The position numbers were made by a program, and so were the translations under genes. Positions 1-8,226 of a stretch of DNA of 21,734 nucleotides are shown here, in pieces; the stretch's first letter is position 1, and each line of letters opens with the position of its first letter. The notes beneath the pieces were generated by a model. The model searched no databases. It was given only the letters and a program-made list of their open reading frames with translations, and was not told the DNA's origin. The DNA comes from Amoebophrya sp. AT5.2 (Eukaryota; Sar; Dinophyceae; Syndiniales; Amoebophryaceae): positions 1 through 21,734 of the forward strand of contig RXOD01004477.1 of the NCBI GenBank assembly GCA_005223375.1. The letters are read 5' to 3'.

Positions 1-1
1 C

Positions 2-571
2 GCTCCGGCCGTGCAGAAGAACGGAAAGATGACCGACGCTGCCAAAACGGCCGCGGAGAAATTGAACCAGGCCAACAATAAAAAGGTCGAGCAGGAGAAG
101 AAGGTTGCTGCTGTCGAGAAAAAGCAGGAGAAACCAGCCGCGGAGGTGGAAAAGGAGTCCTTCGAAGGCTCGGAAGGGGAAGAAGAAGAATCTTCCGAAG
201 CGTTCGACGAAGAGGAAGTGGCGGAAGCCGAAAAGGAGCTGAAGAAGGAGCAGGAGAGTTCCGAAAGCAGTGCTGAGATCGAGGGCGCTTCGTCATCTGA
301 GGCTGAGGAGGAAGAGGGTTTCGACGAGGAGGACTTATGGAGGAAGTGGCTCCTGGGGGAAGATGAAGATTCCATTCGCATTCAGAAATGGGAGAGGGAA
401 ATGGAATATGCGATTGATAATATGACGGTGGAGGAGAGGGACGCTCTAGGGGAGAAGGAAGCCAAGGCATTGGCATTTGAGGCAGCGAAATACGGCGAGT
501 CCGACGCTGAATACGGCTGGTCCGACGATGAAGAAGAGGAGTCGACAGAGGACGAGGAAGCCACTTCGTAG
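2..571 (+). CDS. Acidic, Lys/Glu-rich protein, C-terminal part (5' end outside window)
   Basis: The frame is open from base 2 to a TAG at 569-571, so at least 189 codons are coding and the gene probably begins to the left. A GTG lies at 11 and the first in-frame ATG at 29, but neither has to be the start. The first third is rich in Lys, Glu and Ala and could form a coiled coil. The middle and end are runs of Glu/Asp/Ser around a less acidic segment with WRKWLLGEDED and WEREMEYAIDN. There is no signal peptide or membrane segment. Such highly acidic ends are common in nuclear and nucleolar proteins, but this composition alone assigns no function. The GTGCAG at 11-16 could instead be a splice acceptor that starts a last exon at 17. 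I do not recognise the family. Confidence 0.6.
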   Translation, partial: APAVQKNGKMTDAAKTAAEKLNQANNKKVEQEKKVAAVEKKQEKPAAEVEKESFEGSEGEEEESSEAFDEEEVAEAEKELKKEQESSESSAEIEGASSSEAEEEEGFDEEDLWRKWLLGEDEDSIRIQKWEREMEYAIDNMTVEERDALGEKEAKALAFEAAKYGESDAEYGWSDDEEEESTEDEEATS

Positions 572-2343
572 GTTTGGTTTTTACTGCCAGTAAATGTTGA
601 GGTCGGTGACAGTCACAGTGCTGACCCAGCACCTCCACCTCGATGTAGCGGGAGTCGGAGTGGCGGCCACGAGGACGTGATCTTCGATCGTTTGCTTCAG
701 AATCCCACTTCGTGCATGACACTGCCGTGGAAAAATAATCTGTTTCCACGAAAAAAAATCCGAACTCGACCCCACGACCTCTTGCAATGTTGATCCCAAG
801 CGGCTTCGGTTTCCAATGCGATCGTAATACGTGTGACGCGAAGAAGATCCGCTCCTGAGAGTCAGTCGTGCTACCTACTTTCAGGCGATGAACTTCAGAA
901 GAAGCTGATCACGAGCATGATCCTGACGGCGTGAGGTGATCACTTTTGTCCATCGCGTACTCGAAGCTCTAGCTCAACCTCCACGACCCGAACACTAACA
1001 CCAGTGGCAGTGCTGGTTGATCCGATCCGCATCAGCAGATGCTCGTGACTAGTGGCTTCTACGCACAACTTTGACACTCTTTGCATGTGCGAGCACAATG
1101 AGCGCGGCACTTCTTATTTGCAACAAGTATGAGTAGTAGGCCAAAGTAGAAAGGCTCTTGCCTACTTCCTTCTTCAAGCTAACAGGTTTGCGCTGCTGCG
1201 TGTTATGTTTTTCAATTTTATGGTTATGCTGTCTTAGTTTTTGTACTTGTTCTGCTTTTTGTTTTTCATGCTGCAACCCTATTCCTAAAGCGCTTGCGCT
1301 TCATCACCATATCACTCTCACCATCTTCGTGTCCATTTAGCTTTAGCGCATAATTCTGGTGAGGACCTCACGTGCTTGCTTCTATACAACTACGAGCACA
1401 ATCTCAATTATGAAGCTGATTCAAGTTCAACGGCGTAGAGGTAATTGAGCTGGTAGTTGTTCATCTAGTTCATCGAGACTAGGAGTAGGAGTAGAAGAAG
1501 GCCTGCAGCAAGAGCAAGTGCTGGCACGTGGACCGACACAGTCGTTCTTCTTCTAGTGAAGTGCGCGAGCATCTTCATGCTCAGATCCTAACCAAGCGGG
1601 TGCCGACCCTATTTGCATTGCGTGCACTTTGTTCTTTTTTATCTTTGTTTTATCTAAGGATTCATATATGATTACTAGACTGACGTATTCATTGTCATAG
1701 CAAGTAGAAGCCTTCGTGTGCTGTGTGTCACCCCGTTGTATATAAAACTGATTCTGAAGATTCTCTTTCCATTGCATTTGTTTCCTCGGTTTCCCTCCTA
1801 CCACCTTGCGTTGCACATTCATGCGTCCTCTGTGACCGTGTCGTATAGATACTTTTCTATAAGCAGTAGAATTCTGCATCTGCTTCTCTAGACGGGAACG
1901 GGGGTCATATATCTATCTATGCCTATGGCGAAATCAGATATCCTTGTTGTACTAAGTAAACAATAAAAAACAAGGAGTCAATTCTCATTCTGCTCCTACT
2001 TATTAAGCCCAAAGCTAGATGATGAGGAAGAGGATGACAGTCTAGACCCTGACTACAAACATATCAATCTATGCCACCAGCCCCGTGCCACCCCTGCAAC
2101 CGGGCTGCTCGGAAGCACCTGCAGGTATCGGCACTCTTACAATCGCAAGCAGATAAGACTAAAGCCGAAGGAGCCGAAGGGCGACATTGATCGACGAAGC
2201 AAAAAGTCATCAACGCCGGCGGGAGCAAACAAACACAAGGCATTCTATTTCTGTACACCTTGGGCCCTCGGACCGCCGGCGAAAAAACAAGTTGTTTCGT
2301 GCATTTTTGCGTCACATTGGCGTATTAAGAGTAAGTGGGTGAG
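572..2343. other. Gene-poor interval, no supported gene
   Basis: About 1.8 kb between two host genes. The frames on both strands are short, and their translations look like random low-complexity peptide rather than protein. The base content is mixed, with AT-rich stretches near 1210-1340 and 1620-1980. I see no tRNA, no rRNA and no clear long repeat. It presumably holds the 3' untranslated region of the first gene and the promoter and 5' untranslated region of the gene starting at 2344. A small spliced or non-coding RNA cannot be excluded. Confidence 0.5.
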
Positions 2344-4422
2344 ATGGCGGCTCCTGCGGTCGACGTTGGGGTCCCCGGTCTGGATATGGGCGCTGAGGAA
2401 ATCACGGAACAGCAAAGCCAGAATGTGAATGAAGCGTACTACAGCGGGGACGGAAGCCCGCGAGCTGTGAGTGCGAGTGGTACCAGTAGTAGTGCATACT
2501 CTTACTCGTCGTCGTCTGTCATTGTCAACACACTTCTTCTACTTCAGTGAAGTGCACGCTAATCTTTCACGTCCAAAGCGGAGCAGGCTGGTGCCGCCGC
2601 AGGTGTTTGGTGTATTTCTATTTGTATGTTGATGTGGTCGTGGAGGACGTGGTCGAGTGTGATACTAGAGGTACAGCGGTGCGCTTTCTGAAACTACTAT
2701 CTTCGCGGTCGTCGGCTTACAGGTGCCACCTGCTCAGTCATGCTCAACCAGCCGGCTGGGTGCGGAATTTTCCAGGGCGACATGAACTACCACCACAACT
2801 ACCAACATTCCCTGGGGCGCAAGGAGCTACACGAGCCGCAGGCGCAGCAGTCGTGGCCAGTCTCAGTCCAGTATCATGATCGAAGCGGAAGCCAGCAGCA
2901 CGATATTATGCAACAAGACCCTTTCTTCTACTGCGATTCCGAGTCAGCGACAAGCGCCTCTCTTTCCGCAGGCTTCGGCTGCTCGCACCGTTCGTTGTAC
3001 AAGAAAACCGACGAGCAAACGCAGATGAATGGAGGGCAGCCTTCAACATCTGGCTCTCCTGGCTATCATGGTCATTCGCTTGCCTACCGCTGCCCGTCGC
3101 CACCTTTTCGGCAGGATTTTGAAGTCCCACAAGTAGAGCAGGAGCACCTCCTCCACGAGAAGCATAATTCTGGCCACCCTCTACAACTGCATGATGAGGA
3201 TGTTCTTAGTACGGCCGCAGATCAAGCACAAAGGAATGGAGATGGGCAGGAACTACAGCAGCATCAACATTGGGGTGGAGATGGAGTCGGAGCGCTCGAT
3301 CAGGAATCGGAGTCAGGGGTTTCTGGTTCCGGTAGTCACTTGCATCTGCAGCAGCACCAGGACGTGGTCGAAACCGAAACGCAGTGTCCGTGTCGCATCG
3401 GGAGCCCCCCGGGTCTGGGCGAAGAACTTCCTGGTCGCTCCCAGCCACGCCCACGACACCAGCTGGGGCATAGTAGCAGAACGCAGACTGTTCCACTTTC
3501 ACGTGCAGTTGTTGGTGCGGGGGCCTCGTCGGCAACTTCCAAGCTCGACGAGAACGGGCTGCCGCCTGGGTGGCAGGTTGTAGGCAGACGGGGCGACGAG
3601 ATCACCTGTGTCCGTGGCGCCGATGGGGCGGTCTACAATGCAGCATGTCCCTGGGGCTGGCAGCGCAAAACCGTGATTCACGAGGGAACGTGCCGCAGAA
3701 GTGGAAGTAGTGGAAAACCAACGAAACGCACTGCCATGATGGACGAGTATGGAAATGTATACGAATCGCTGATGGACATTTTGCAGGCAATCCGCCGTCA
3801 CGAAATCCAGCACGGAATTCCACACCCGGTCAAGGACGAGGATTTCGGCACTTGTGGGGTTGAAGAAGCCACTGCGACAAGAACTTCTTTCGCGTCCTGC
3901 GCAGAATTCCAACGCGCGCTTTCCACGAAGTCGCTGGCCGGAAAATCTGGTCCGGCTTTCCCGGCAAAAGGTTCAGGTGAGAATGCTGCCGCTGTTCGCA
4001 AAAAGACCCGAGCTGCTGAGGCGCTGCAGAAACTCTTCAGCGATGCGGAAGTCATCCCCGCGGATGCGGACGAGGAAACCAGCGCGAGGAAACCACCTCC
4101 AAATAAAACAAACGCCTTCCTTAGCAGTCTAGGGCTGGGAGCAGGCCCCCTGGCGAGGACAACGTCATCGGCTAGCGCGGGTCGGCTAAAGCGAACGATT
4201 TCCAACTTCAAGGACAAGGACTCGGGTGCGCCCCAGCCTCCGCCGGTTTATGGTGAGAGCACAAAAAGGATTTGGCGGCAGAGAAACGACAAACTCTCAG
4301 AGTTCTATTCGAACGACCGGAAGCATGTGTTGGCCGTCCAGACGCTGGAGAGGTGGAGACGCGACTGCGTGGGGCCGGAAGTGGACGGCGAGGCGGCTGC
4401 GCCTGCAGGCGGTGCGTATTAA
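2344..4422 (+). CDS. Hypothetical Gln/His-rich protein with an LPPGW segment; two exons
   Basis: Predicted exon 1 is 2344-2466 (41 codons from an ATG), followed by a consensus GTGAGT donor. The best acceptor in phase is the TTTTCCAG ending at 2775; a weaker in-phase one ends at 2751. Exon 2 then runs to the TAA at 4420-4422, giving about 589 residues. The first 270 residues are rich in Gln, His, Ser and Gly and probably disordered. At about residues 302-330 is a compact segment, GLPPGWQVVGRRGDEITCVR, followed by a Trp/Cys-bearing stretch and, near residue 362, MDEYGNVYESLMDILQAIRR. LPPGW edges occur in WW and methyl-CpG-binding domains, but the second conserved half of neither is evident. The C-terminus (near 4260-4380) is basic and helical, with KRIWRQRNDKLSEFYSNDRK. 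The function is unknown. The retroelement sits 484 bases downstream of the stop. Confidence 0.6.
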
Positions 4423-4905
4423 GAGCAGCGGGAGGCCCGGCGTGAGCAGCGGGATCTTCTCCATCTCCTTGCGTGTCGCCACCAGAGTCAATGAAGCGAA
4501 GAGCAGCTCGGGCTCGCTTCACGACCGTGGTCGCAGACTATCAACGCGTCGGATCTTGTTCAGGTTGCCCGTTTGCTCCACTTACCGGAGCCGATGCCTG
4601 CGGTACGTTGCGGTCCAGCCGAAAAAAATGAACACGAGCAAAAAAGCGGAACAGAAGCAGGAGGACATCTTCAAACTCAAATGAGGGCGCGGAACAACAA
4701 AGAAACTACAGAAAGCATCAACACACAAGAACGGCCCTCACCTCGATTCGAAGGTCAGCAACATGTTGAGTATCGTGCATGCACCTTCATCTACACTTAA
4801 TCGAGGTTCTCGCTCTCGGAACATCTTCAGCAGAAATTTTTATTTTGTTAGTACTCCTGCTCAGCATCAGCAGGAAGAAGCGAATGTGCCCACGATGAAA
4901 TCAAA
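4423..4905. other. Host 3' flank up to the retroelement
   Basis: 483 bases after the stop of the upstream host gene, probably its 3' untranslated region and intergenic DNA. Short open frames here continue shadows of that gene and do not look like protein. A clean hairpin lies at 4855-4875: 7-bp arms TCCTGCT/AGCAGGA around a 7-base loop, 30 bases left of the insertion point. CTCCTGCTC recurs just right of the element (near 14000), but the two are not placed as a target duplication would be. Confidence 0.5.
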
Positions 4906-4987
4906 ATATGCTTGTGATCCCCTGAGCGAGTAACATCGGCGTTCGTCTATGCGTTTAAGCGGTAAGGGATTCAGAAGAAAACTTTTG
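4906..4987 (+). repeat. Split direct repeat A1 (left end of element)
   Basis: 82 bases identical to 5508-5589 (offset 602). The left edge falls in ATA at 4906-4908, which is also present at 5508-5510 and 13987-13989, so the exact crossover is ambiguous by those three bases. The repeat holds an ATG at 4949 and a GTAAGG splice-donor-like site at 4962. To its left is host DNA. Confidence 0.92.
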
Positions 4988-5158
4988 AATGAATGGACCA
5001 TGCCGGTTCATACCGCCCCCTTGGCCGGCAACGACCGTTAGGCCCAATCGTCAGACTCGGCCGGTGAATCACCATCGGAAAAATTCCTCGGCCCAAAGAT
5101 GGCCCGTTCCTCAAAATGAGACGCCGCCCTTCCAAAAATTTGGAGATCATGTGGCGGA
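4988..5158. other. 171-bp non-coding spacer between A1 and B1
   Basis: Unique sequence between the left terminal repeat and the fused B1A2 block. No convincing coding frame is present: the frame from the A1 ATG at 4949 closes within the spacer. It contains inverted GC-rich pieces, such as TGCCGG and CCGGCA. In a transcript that starts in A1 it would be part of a leader of about 700 bases. Confidence 0.6.
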
Positions 5159-5510
5159 GCGCGGCGCTGGATCACCAGCTCCGCGCTAAAATAATGATGA
5201 ATACATCGTGATCTAAGAGATCTTCGGCTGTGGGCTCCTAGCCTATGGCCATCAATCAACTTAGAAAACTACTCTCGAAAACTTACGTTAACGTCGCCTC
5301 GAGCGTAAAGTCAACTAGCTTCATCGAAGCAGATATAGTCGAATGAGAAGGACGTAGCAGCATAAGCTGCAGTTTTGGATGGAGACACGTGGCTAGTACG
5401 CTTGCCATTGTCATGGGTCAGACTATCAAAAACGCAGCTCTGCCAGCTGCGGCATGTATGCAGCCGATGTTCGCTTGGGGGATCGCTTGTTATATTGGCT
5501 TGTCAATATA
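5159..5510 (+). repeat. Split direct repeat B1 (internal copy)
   Basis: 352 bases matching 13638-13989 at 351 positions; the only difference is A at 5432 against G at 13911. It carries three hairpins: 5159-5186 (11 pairs, one C/T mismatch, loop ATCA), 5357-5370 (5-bp arms, loop ATAA) and 5433-5451 (7-bp arms). It also holds a 10-bp palindrome, ACGTTAACGT, at 5285-5294. It joins A2 without a spacer. Confidence 0.93.
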
Positions 5511-5524
5511 TGCTTGTGATCCCC
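5478..5524. promoter_or_regulatory. Presumed recombination site at the B1-A2 junction
   Basis: The joint equals the sequence expected when the two element ends meet in a circle. Around the ATA core (5508-5510), GCTTGK occurs at 5473, 5485, 5498 and 5512, spaced 12-14 bases. A perfect inverted repeat, GGGGATC (5478-5484) and GATCCCC (5518-5524), brackets the core; one arm comes from B and the other from A. Spaced repeats about a short core are what tyrosine recombinases bind. That this one binds here is an inference. Confidence 0.5.
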
Positions 5525-5589
5525 TGAGCGAGTAACATCGGCGTTCGTCTATGCGTTTAAGCGGTAAGGGATTCAGAAGAAAACTTTTG
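5508..5589 (+). repeat. Split direct repeat A2 (internal copy)
   Basis: 82 bases identical to A1 at 4906-4987, continuing directly from B1 and sharing ATA with it. The ATG at 5551 inside it is in frame with the first element ORF, but the start at 5626 outside the repeat is the more likely one. The GTAAGG at 5564 and a CCTCCAG ending at 5618 form a possible minimal intron. Confidence 0.93.
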
Positions 5590-5625
5590 CCCCGCCACCA
5601 TCCCCCATTCACCTCCAGGCTTAAG

Positions 5626-6219
5626 ATGTCTTCGACGCCTAGCACGCCGTCTTTCGGGAGTTCGCTCCTCGGTCCGGATCAGCGGAAATTTCGCAAGCGC
5701 CTCTGTAAAAAATTAGAGAAACATAGGCTCAAGCAGAAGAAGTTAGAAAACATCGAGAGCGCTAAGTTGTGGCGAGAATGGTACTCGCACTGTTTTAGCG
5801 TCGGGCTTCCCTCCCCACACGGTTGGACGCGCGTCCAGAACACGTGCGCCGACAACGATCCAGAGCCTTTTCCTCACGACGAATTTGCGGAGGAAGCCCG
5901 ACTACGCTGGGCCGCGAGAAAGAAGAAGGCGCGCGATTACTACGCAACAGAGACGAGAGCTGAACGGAGCGCGCGTCTGGGCTACGACCCGCTGCTGCCC
6001 CCTCTCGGGTACGTCCGCGACCGCTGCGCGCCAGTCGTCCTTCAGCCCTACGAAGAACAGCGACGGGATGTTACAGCCGCGCGAACGAGTCGGTTTCTTC
6101 GAGGGCGTGGTGGAGAGTTTTCCGACGACTGGAGCTCCAGCGCGTACGATTGCTCTTCGAGCGAAAGCGAAAGCAGCCGCGATCCAAAGCGCCTTGCTGG
6201 CTGCCCAGCAAGCGGCTGA
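5626..6219 (+). CDS. Retroelement ORF A: basic hypothetical protein
   Basis: 197 residues from the ATG at 5626, which follows AAG and starts MSSTPSTP. An in-frame ATG at 5551 would add 25 residues but lies in the A2 repeat. The N-terminal third is strongly basic (QRKFRKRLCKKLEKHRLKQKK). The middle is aromatic and Arg-rich (LWREWYSHCFSVGLPSPHGW). The C-terminus is Ser/Asp-rich. This is the first ORF after the repeats and overlaps ORF B by 152 bases in another frame. By position and charge it could be a nucleic-acid-binding protein or an N-terminal piece of the recombinase polyprotein. I recognise no domain. The last 50 codons overlap a frame that also looks like protein, so the true end is uncertain. 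Confidence 0.55.
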   Translation: MSSTPSTPSFGSSLLGPDQRKFRKRLCKKLEKHRLKQKKLENIESAKLWREWYSHCFSVGLPSPHGWTRVQNTCADNDPEPFPHDEFAEEARLRWAARKKKARDYYATETRAERSARLGYDPLLPPLGYVRDRCAPVVLQPYEEQRRDVTAARTSRFLRGRGGEFSDDWSSSAYDCSSSESESSRDPKRLAGCPASG

Positions 6220-6559
6220 TGCGAATGCTGTCGCTGCTGCTTTTGGCGGTTTCGGTGACATCGGTGACATAATCGCGCAGCAGAATCCGCCACCGGCCAA
6301 CGCTAACCAGCCTCTAGCCCCGGCCGCCGCCCCTGCGCTAAATGTTCAACAAGACATGGAAGTGGACGACGCGGGCGGCCCCGTAGTCGTCTTGCAGCAA
6401 CCGCTTCCACCCCCGCCACCTCCGTTTCACCATGGTGGCCCTCCCGCTCAAGCTGCTTTTGGTGCCGTGCAAGTTCCGCCGAAGGCGCCTCTAGTTGCTT
6501 GCTTTTCCGCCCGAAGCCGTCGACGACGCAAACATGAGTCAGGGAGGGCCTGCAAGTAG
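6068..6559 (+). CDS. Retroelement ORF B: Ala/Pro-rich hypothetical protein
   Basis: 163 residues from the ATG at 6068 in the +1 frame relative to ORF A, overlapping its last 152 bases. It starts MLQPRERVGFFEGVV, then has an Ala/Gln-rich helix, a GFGDIGDIIAQ segment and Pro-rich tracts, including six consecutive prolines near 6410. The proline and alanine texture continues in ORF C (PPPPPPVDVDP) 30 bases after the TAG. This suggests that B and the recombinase ORF were, or are, one translated region. Translation could reach B by +1 frameshifting from A, by reinitiation, or not at all if the break is an indel. A short third-frame stretch from about 6495 to 6590 also looks like protein, so more than one break is possible. 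Confidence 0.45.
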   Translation: MLQPRERVGFFEGVVESFPTTGAPARTIALRAKAKAAAIQSALLAAQQAADANAVAAAFGGFGDIGDIIAQQNPPPANANQPLAPAAAPALNVQQDMEVDDAGGPVVVLQQPLPPPPPPFHHGGPPAQAAFGAVQVPPKAPLVACFSARSRRRRKHESGRACK

Positions 6560-6588
6560 CAGCCTTTCCACCGGCCTTCCCGAAATTC

Positions 6589-8010
6589 ATGCCCCCGCCG
6601 CCGCCGCCGGTGGACGTGGATCCGGTTGCAGGGAATGCTCAAGTAGACTCTCCGACGGCCAAAGCGATGGTCAAAGCCTTTGTGGGTGCGAACGCAGGCG
6701 CAGCGCCGCTCCCTCAGAATCTAGTCTTCGCAGGACCGGTCCGTAACGCGCCGCTCCCTCCTCCGCCCACGCCGCTGCAGGCGGCTGAGCTCTATCCGCA
6801 GGTAGCCAAGGCCAAGAACCCCAACGCAATCCACCATGGGAACCTCTCGTGGCAGACCGTTCTATCGGATCTGCTCGCGCAGAAAGACAGTGGCGACCCG
6901 CGTGGCAGCGTGGACGGGGCGCACCTGCCCGATGGGGACTCGGATGAAGAGGCTGAGCCTTTGCCGAACCCGAACGCCGGCGCCGCGGAGCCCGGTAACG
7001 ATAGCCTCATCCTCTTCGACGCTCAGGACGTGAGGCACCAAGTGCAGTCGGTCAAGTTGATGAAGGCCCAGTACCTTTCGCGCTACGTCTCGCTAATGAG
7101 GCAGCTGGGGCTTTCCACAAAGCGGGCGAACGTGACGGCGAAATCGATTGAACTTCTGTTCAAATCGTTTTTCCTCTGCTGCGACTTTAAACGCAGCAAG
7201 GTCCAGCATTTCAGCTGGATCAAAAACTACGTCACCAGAAAAGCCGACCTCTCGCCCGCGGCATCCCTGTCGTACAGCAAATGGCTCGCGGTTTTAAACA
7301 GAAACAAGATTCCGCAAGCGCAAGAACAAGGGCTGCGGTTGTCGCACGTGGTGCGCATGTGCCACGCGATCCGGCACTCGGTCGACAGTGTCATCCTGGT
7401 TACCAAGAAGAAACGGCGATCAACCGGTCTTCCGGCGCAGTTTACGGCCGGGCAGCTGATGAGACAGCAAATTGGATGCTGGTTCGCATTTTTGCGTCCA
7501 GACGAAGCGGGTCGAACGGAGCGACACTTCAAGAATGTGGGCGGGGTGCGCTGCGTGACGTACAGCTTGCCCTACAGAAAAAACAGACCTCGTTCGCATT
7601 TCGAGGTCGACTTCCAGTGCGTGTGTTCGTACACAGTGTACTTGCAGATACCAGTATGTCCTGTCTGCTGCCAAGATACGACCACCTGGAGACTCATCGG
7701 CCAGCACGCCGACTCGGAGTCCTGGGCAAAGGCCATCCGGCAATTGGCTTTCGCTGCCGCAATTCCTAATCCTGTCGTCGGCGGTCGGTGGTCGATTAAC
7801 GCTCATAGCGTCCGGATAGGGGGGGCGCATTCAGCTGCCGATGGGGGGCTGGATGATGACTCCATCCGCAAGATCGGAGACTGGGCGGGTTATGATGCCG
7901 CCAACTACTACGTCGGTAGCTCTCGCGTCTTAGCAGACTCCTACGCCATCCGTTGGCCGCTTCGGCGTGCAATTGTTTTCGCACCCGAAACGCACTCGAA
8001 TCTGTTGTGA
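6589..8010 (+). CDS. Tyrosine recombinase of the retroelement
   Basis: 473 residues. Tyrosine recombinases cut and rejoin DNA through a covalent 3'-phosphotyrosine. In DIRS elements the enzyme is thought to insert the circular cDNA. The first 130 residues are Pro/Ala-rich and acidic. The helical core-binding part is about residues 150-290. The catalytic set is visible in order: R303 in FLRPDE, H406-x-x-R409 in AHSVRIGGAHS, W432 in GDWAGY, and the nucleophile Y440 or Y441 in NYYVG. The HSVRIGG box followed by GDW and a Tyr closely follows the DIRS/Ngaro pattern. The C-terminus ends 33 residues after the Tyr. The frame is intact. The start at 6589 follows ORF B by 30 bases. It lies upstream of Gag and RT, whereas in most DIRS elements it is last. 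Confidence 0.87.
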   Translation: MPPPPPPVDVDPVAGNAQVDSPTAKAMVKAFVGANAGAAPLPQNLVFAGPVRNAPLPPPPTPLQAAELYPQVAKAKNPNAIHHGNLSWQTVLSDLLAQKDSGDPRGSVDGAHLPDGDSDEEAEPLPNPNAGAAEPGNDSLILFDAQDVRHQVQSVKLMKAQYLSRYVSLMRQLGLSTKRANVTAKSIELLFKSFFLCCDFKRSKVQHFSWIKNYVTRKADLSPAASLSYSKWLAVLNRNKIPQAQEQGLRLSHVVRMCHAIRHSVDSVILVTKKKRRSTGLPAQFTAGQLMRQQIGCWFAFLRPDEAGRTERHFKNVGGVRCVTYSLPYRKNRPRSHFEVDFQCVCSYTVYLQIPVCPVCCQDTTTWRLIGQHADSESWAKAIRQLAFAAAIPNPVVGGRWSINAHSVRIGGAHSAADGGLDDDSIRKIGDWAGYDAANYYVGSSRVLADSYAIRWPLRRAIVFAPETHSNLL

Positions 8011-8226
8011 GCAAAGCTCTTGCAAGAAACTTGCTCGGTCGCGCATCGTGGCATCCGTCTGCACCAGACTGCCAAAGGGCTCGGCTCGTCGTATTCCGTC
8101 TGAGCGATCGTGAGCGAAAATTTTCGTCAATAAAAAGCTTTAGCCTTTTTTTTCGGTTTCTCAACAGCCCTCACAGGACCTCCCTCGCCCTCTGTACTAG
8201 TACTAGAACTAACTACACACAAAAAG
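8011..8226 (+). promoter_or_regulatory. Recombinase-Gag spacer with poly(A)-signal-like and acceptor-like motifs
   Basis: 216 non-coding bases. AATAAA occurs at 8129-8134. A T-rich tract follows at 8144-8161, leading to CAACAG ending at 8167 and a second CACAG ending at 8177. The Gag ATG follows at 8227 after an A-rich leader. The order poly(A) signal, pyrimidine tract, AG, start codon would allow the Gag message to be separated from the upstream one by cis- or trans-splicing. This is a reading of motifs only. Confidence 0.3.

Noticed and set aside
6534..6746. Third-frame ORF starting MSQGGPASSS as an independent gene
   Set aside because: Only the first 20 or so residues look like protein; the rest is a shadow of the recombinase ORF. 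It is kept only as a hint of frame changes.
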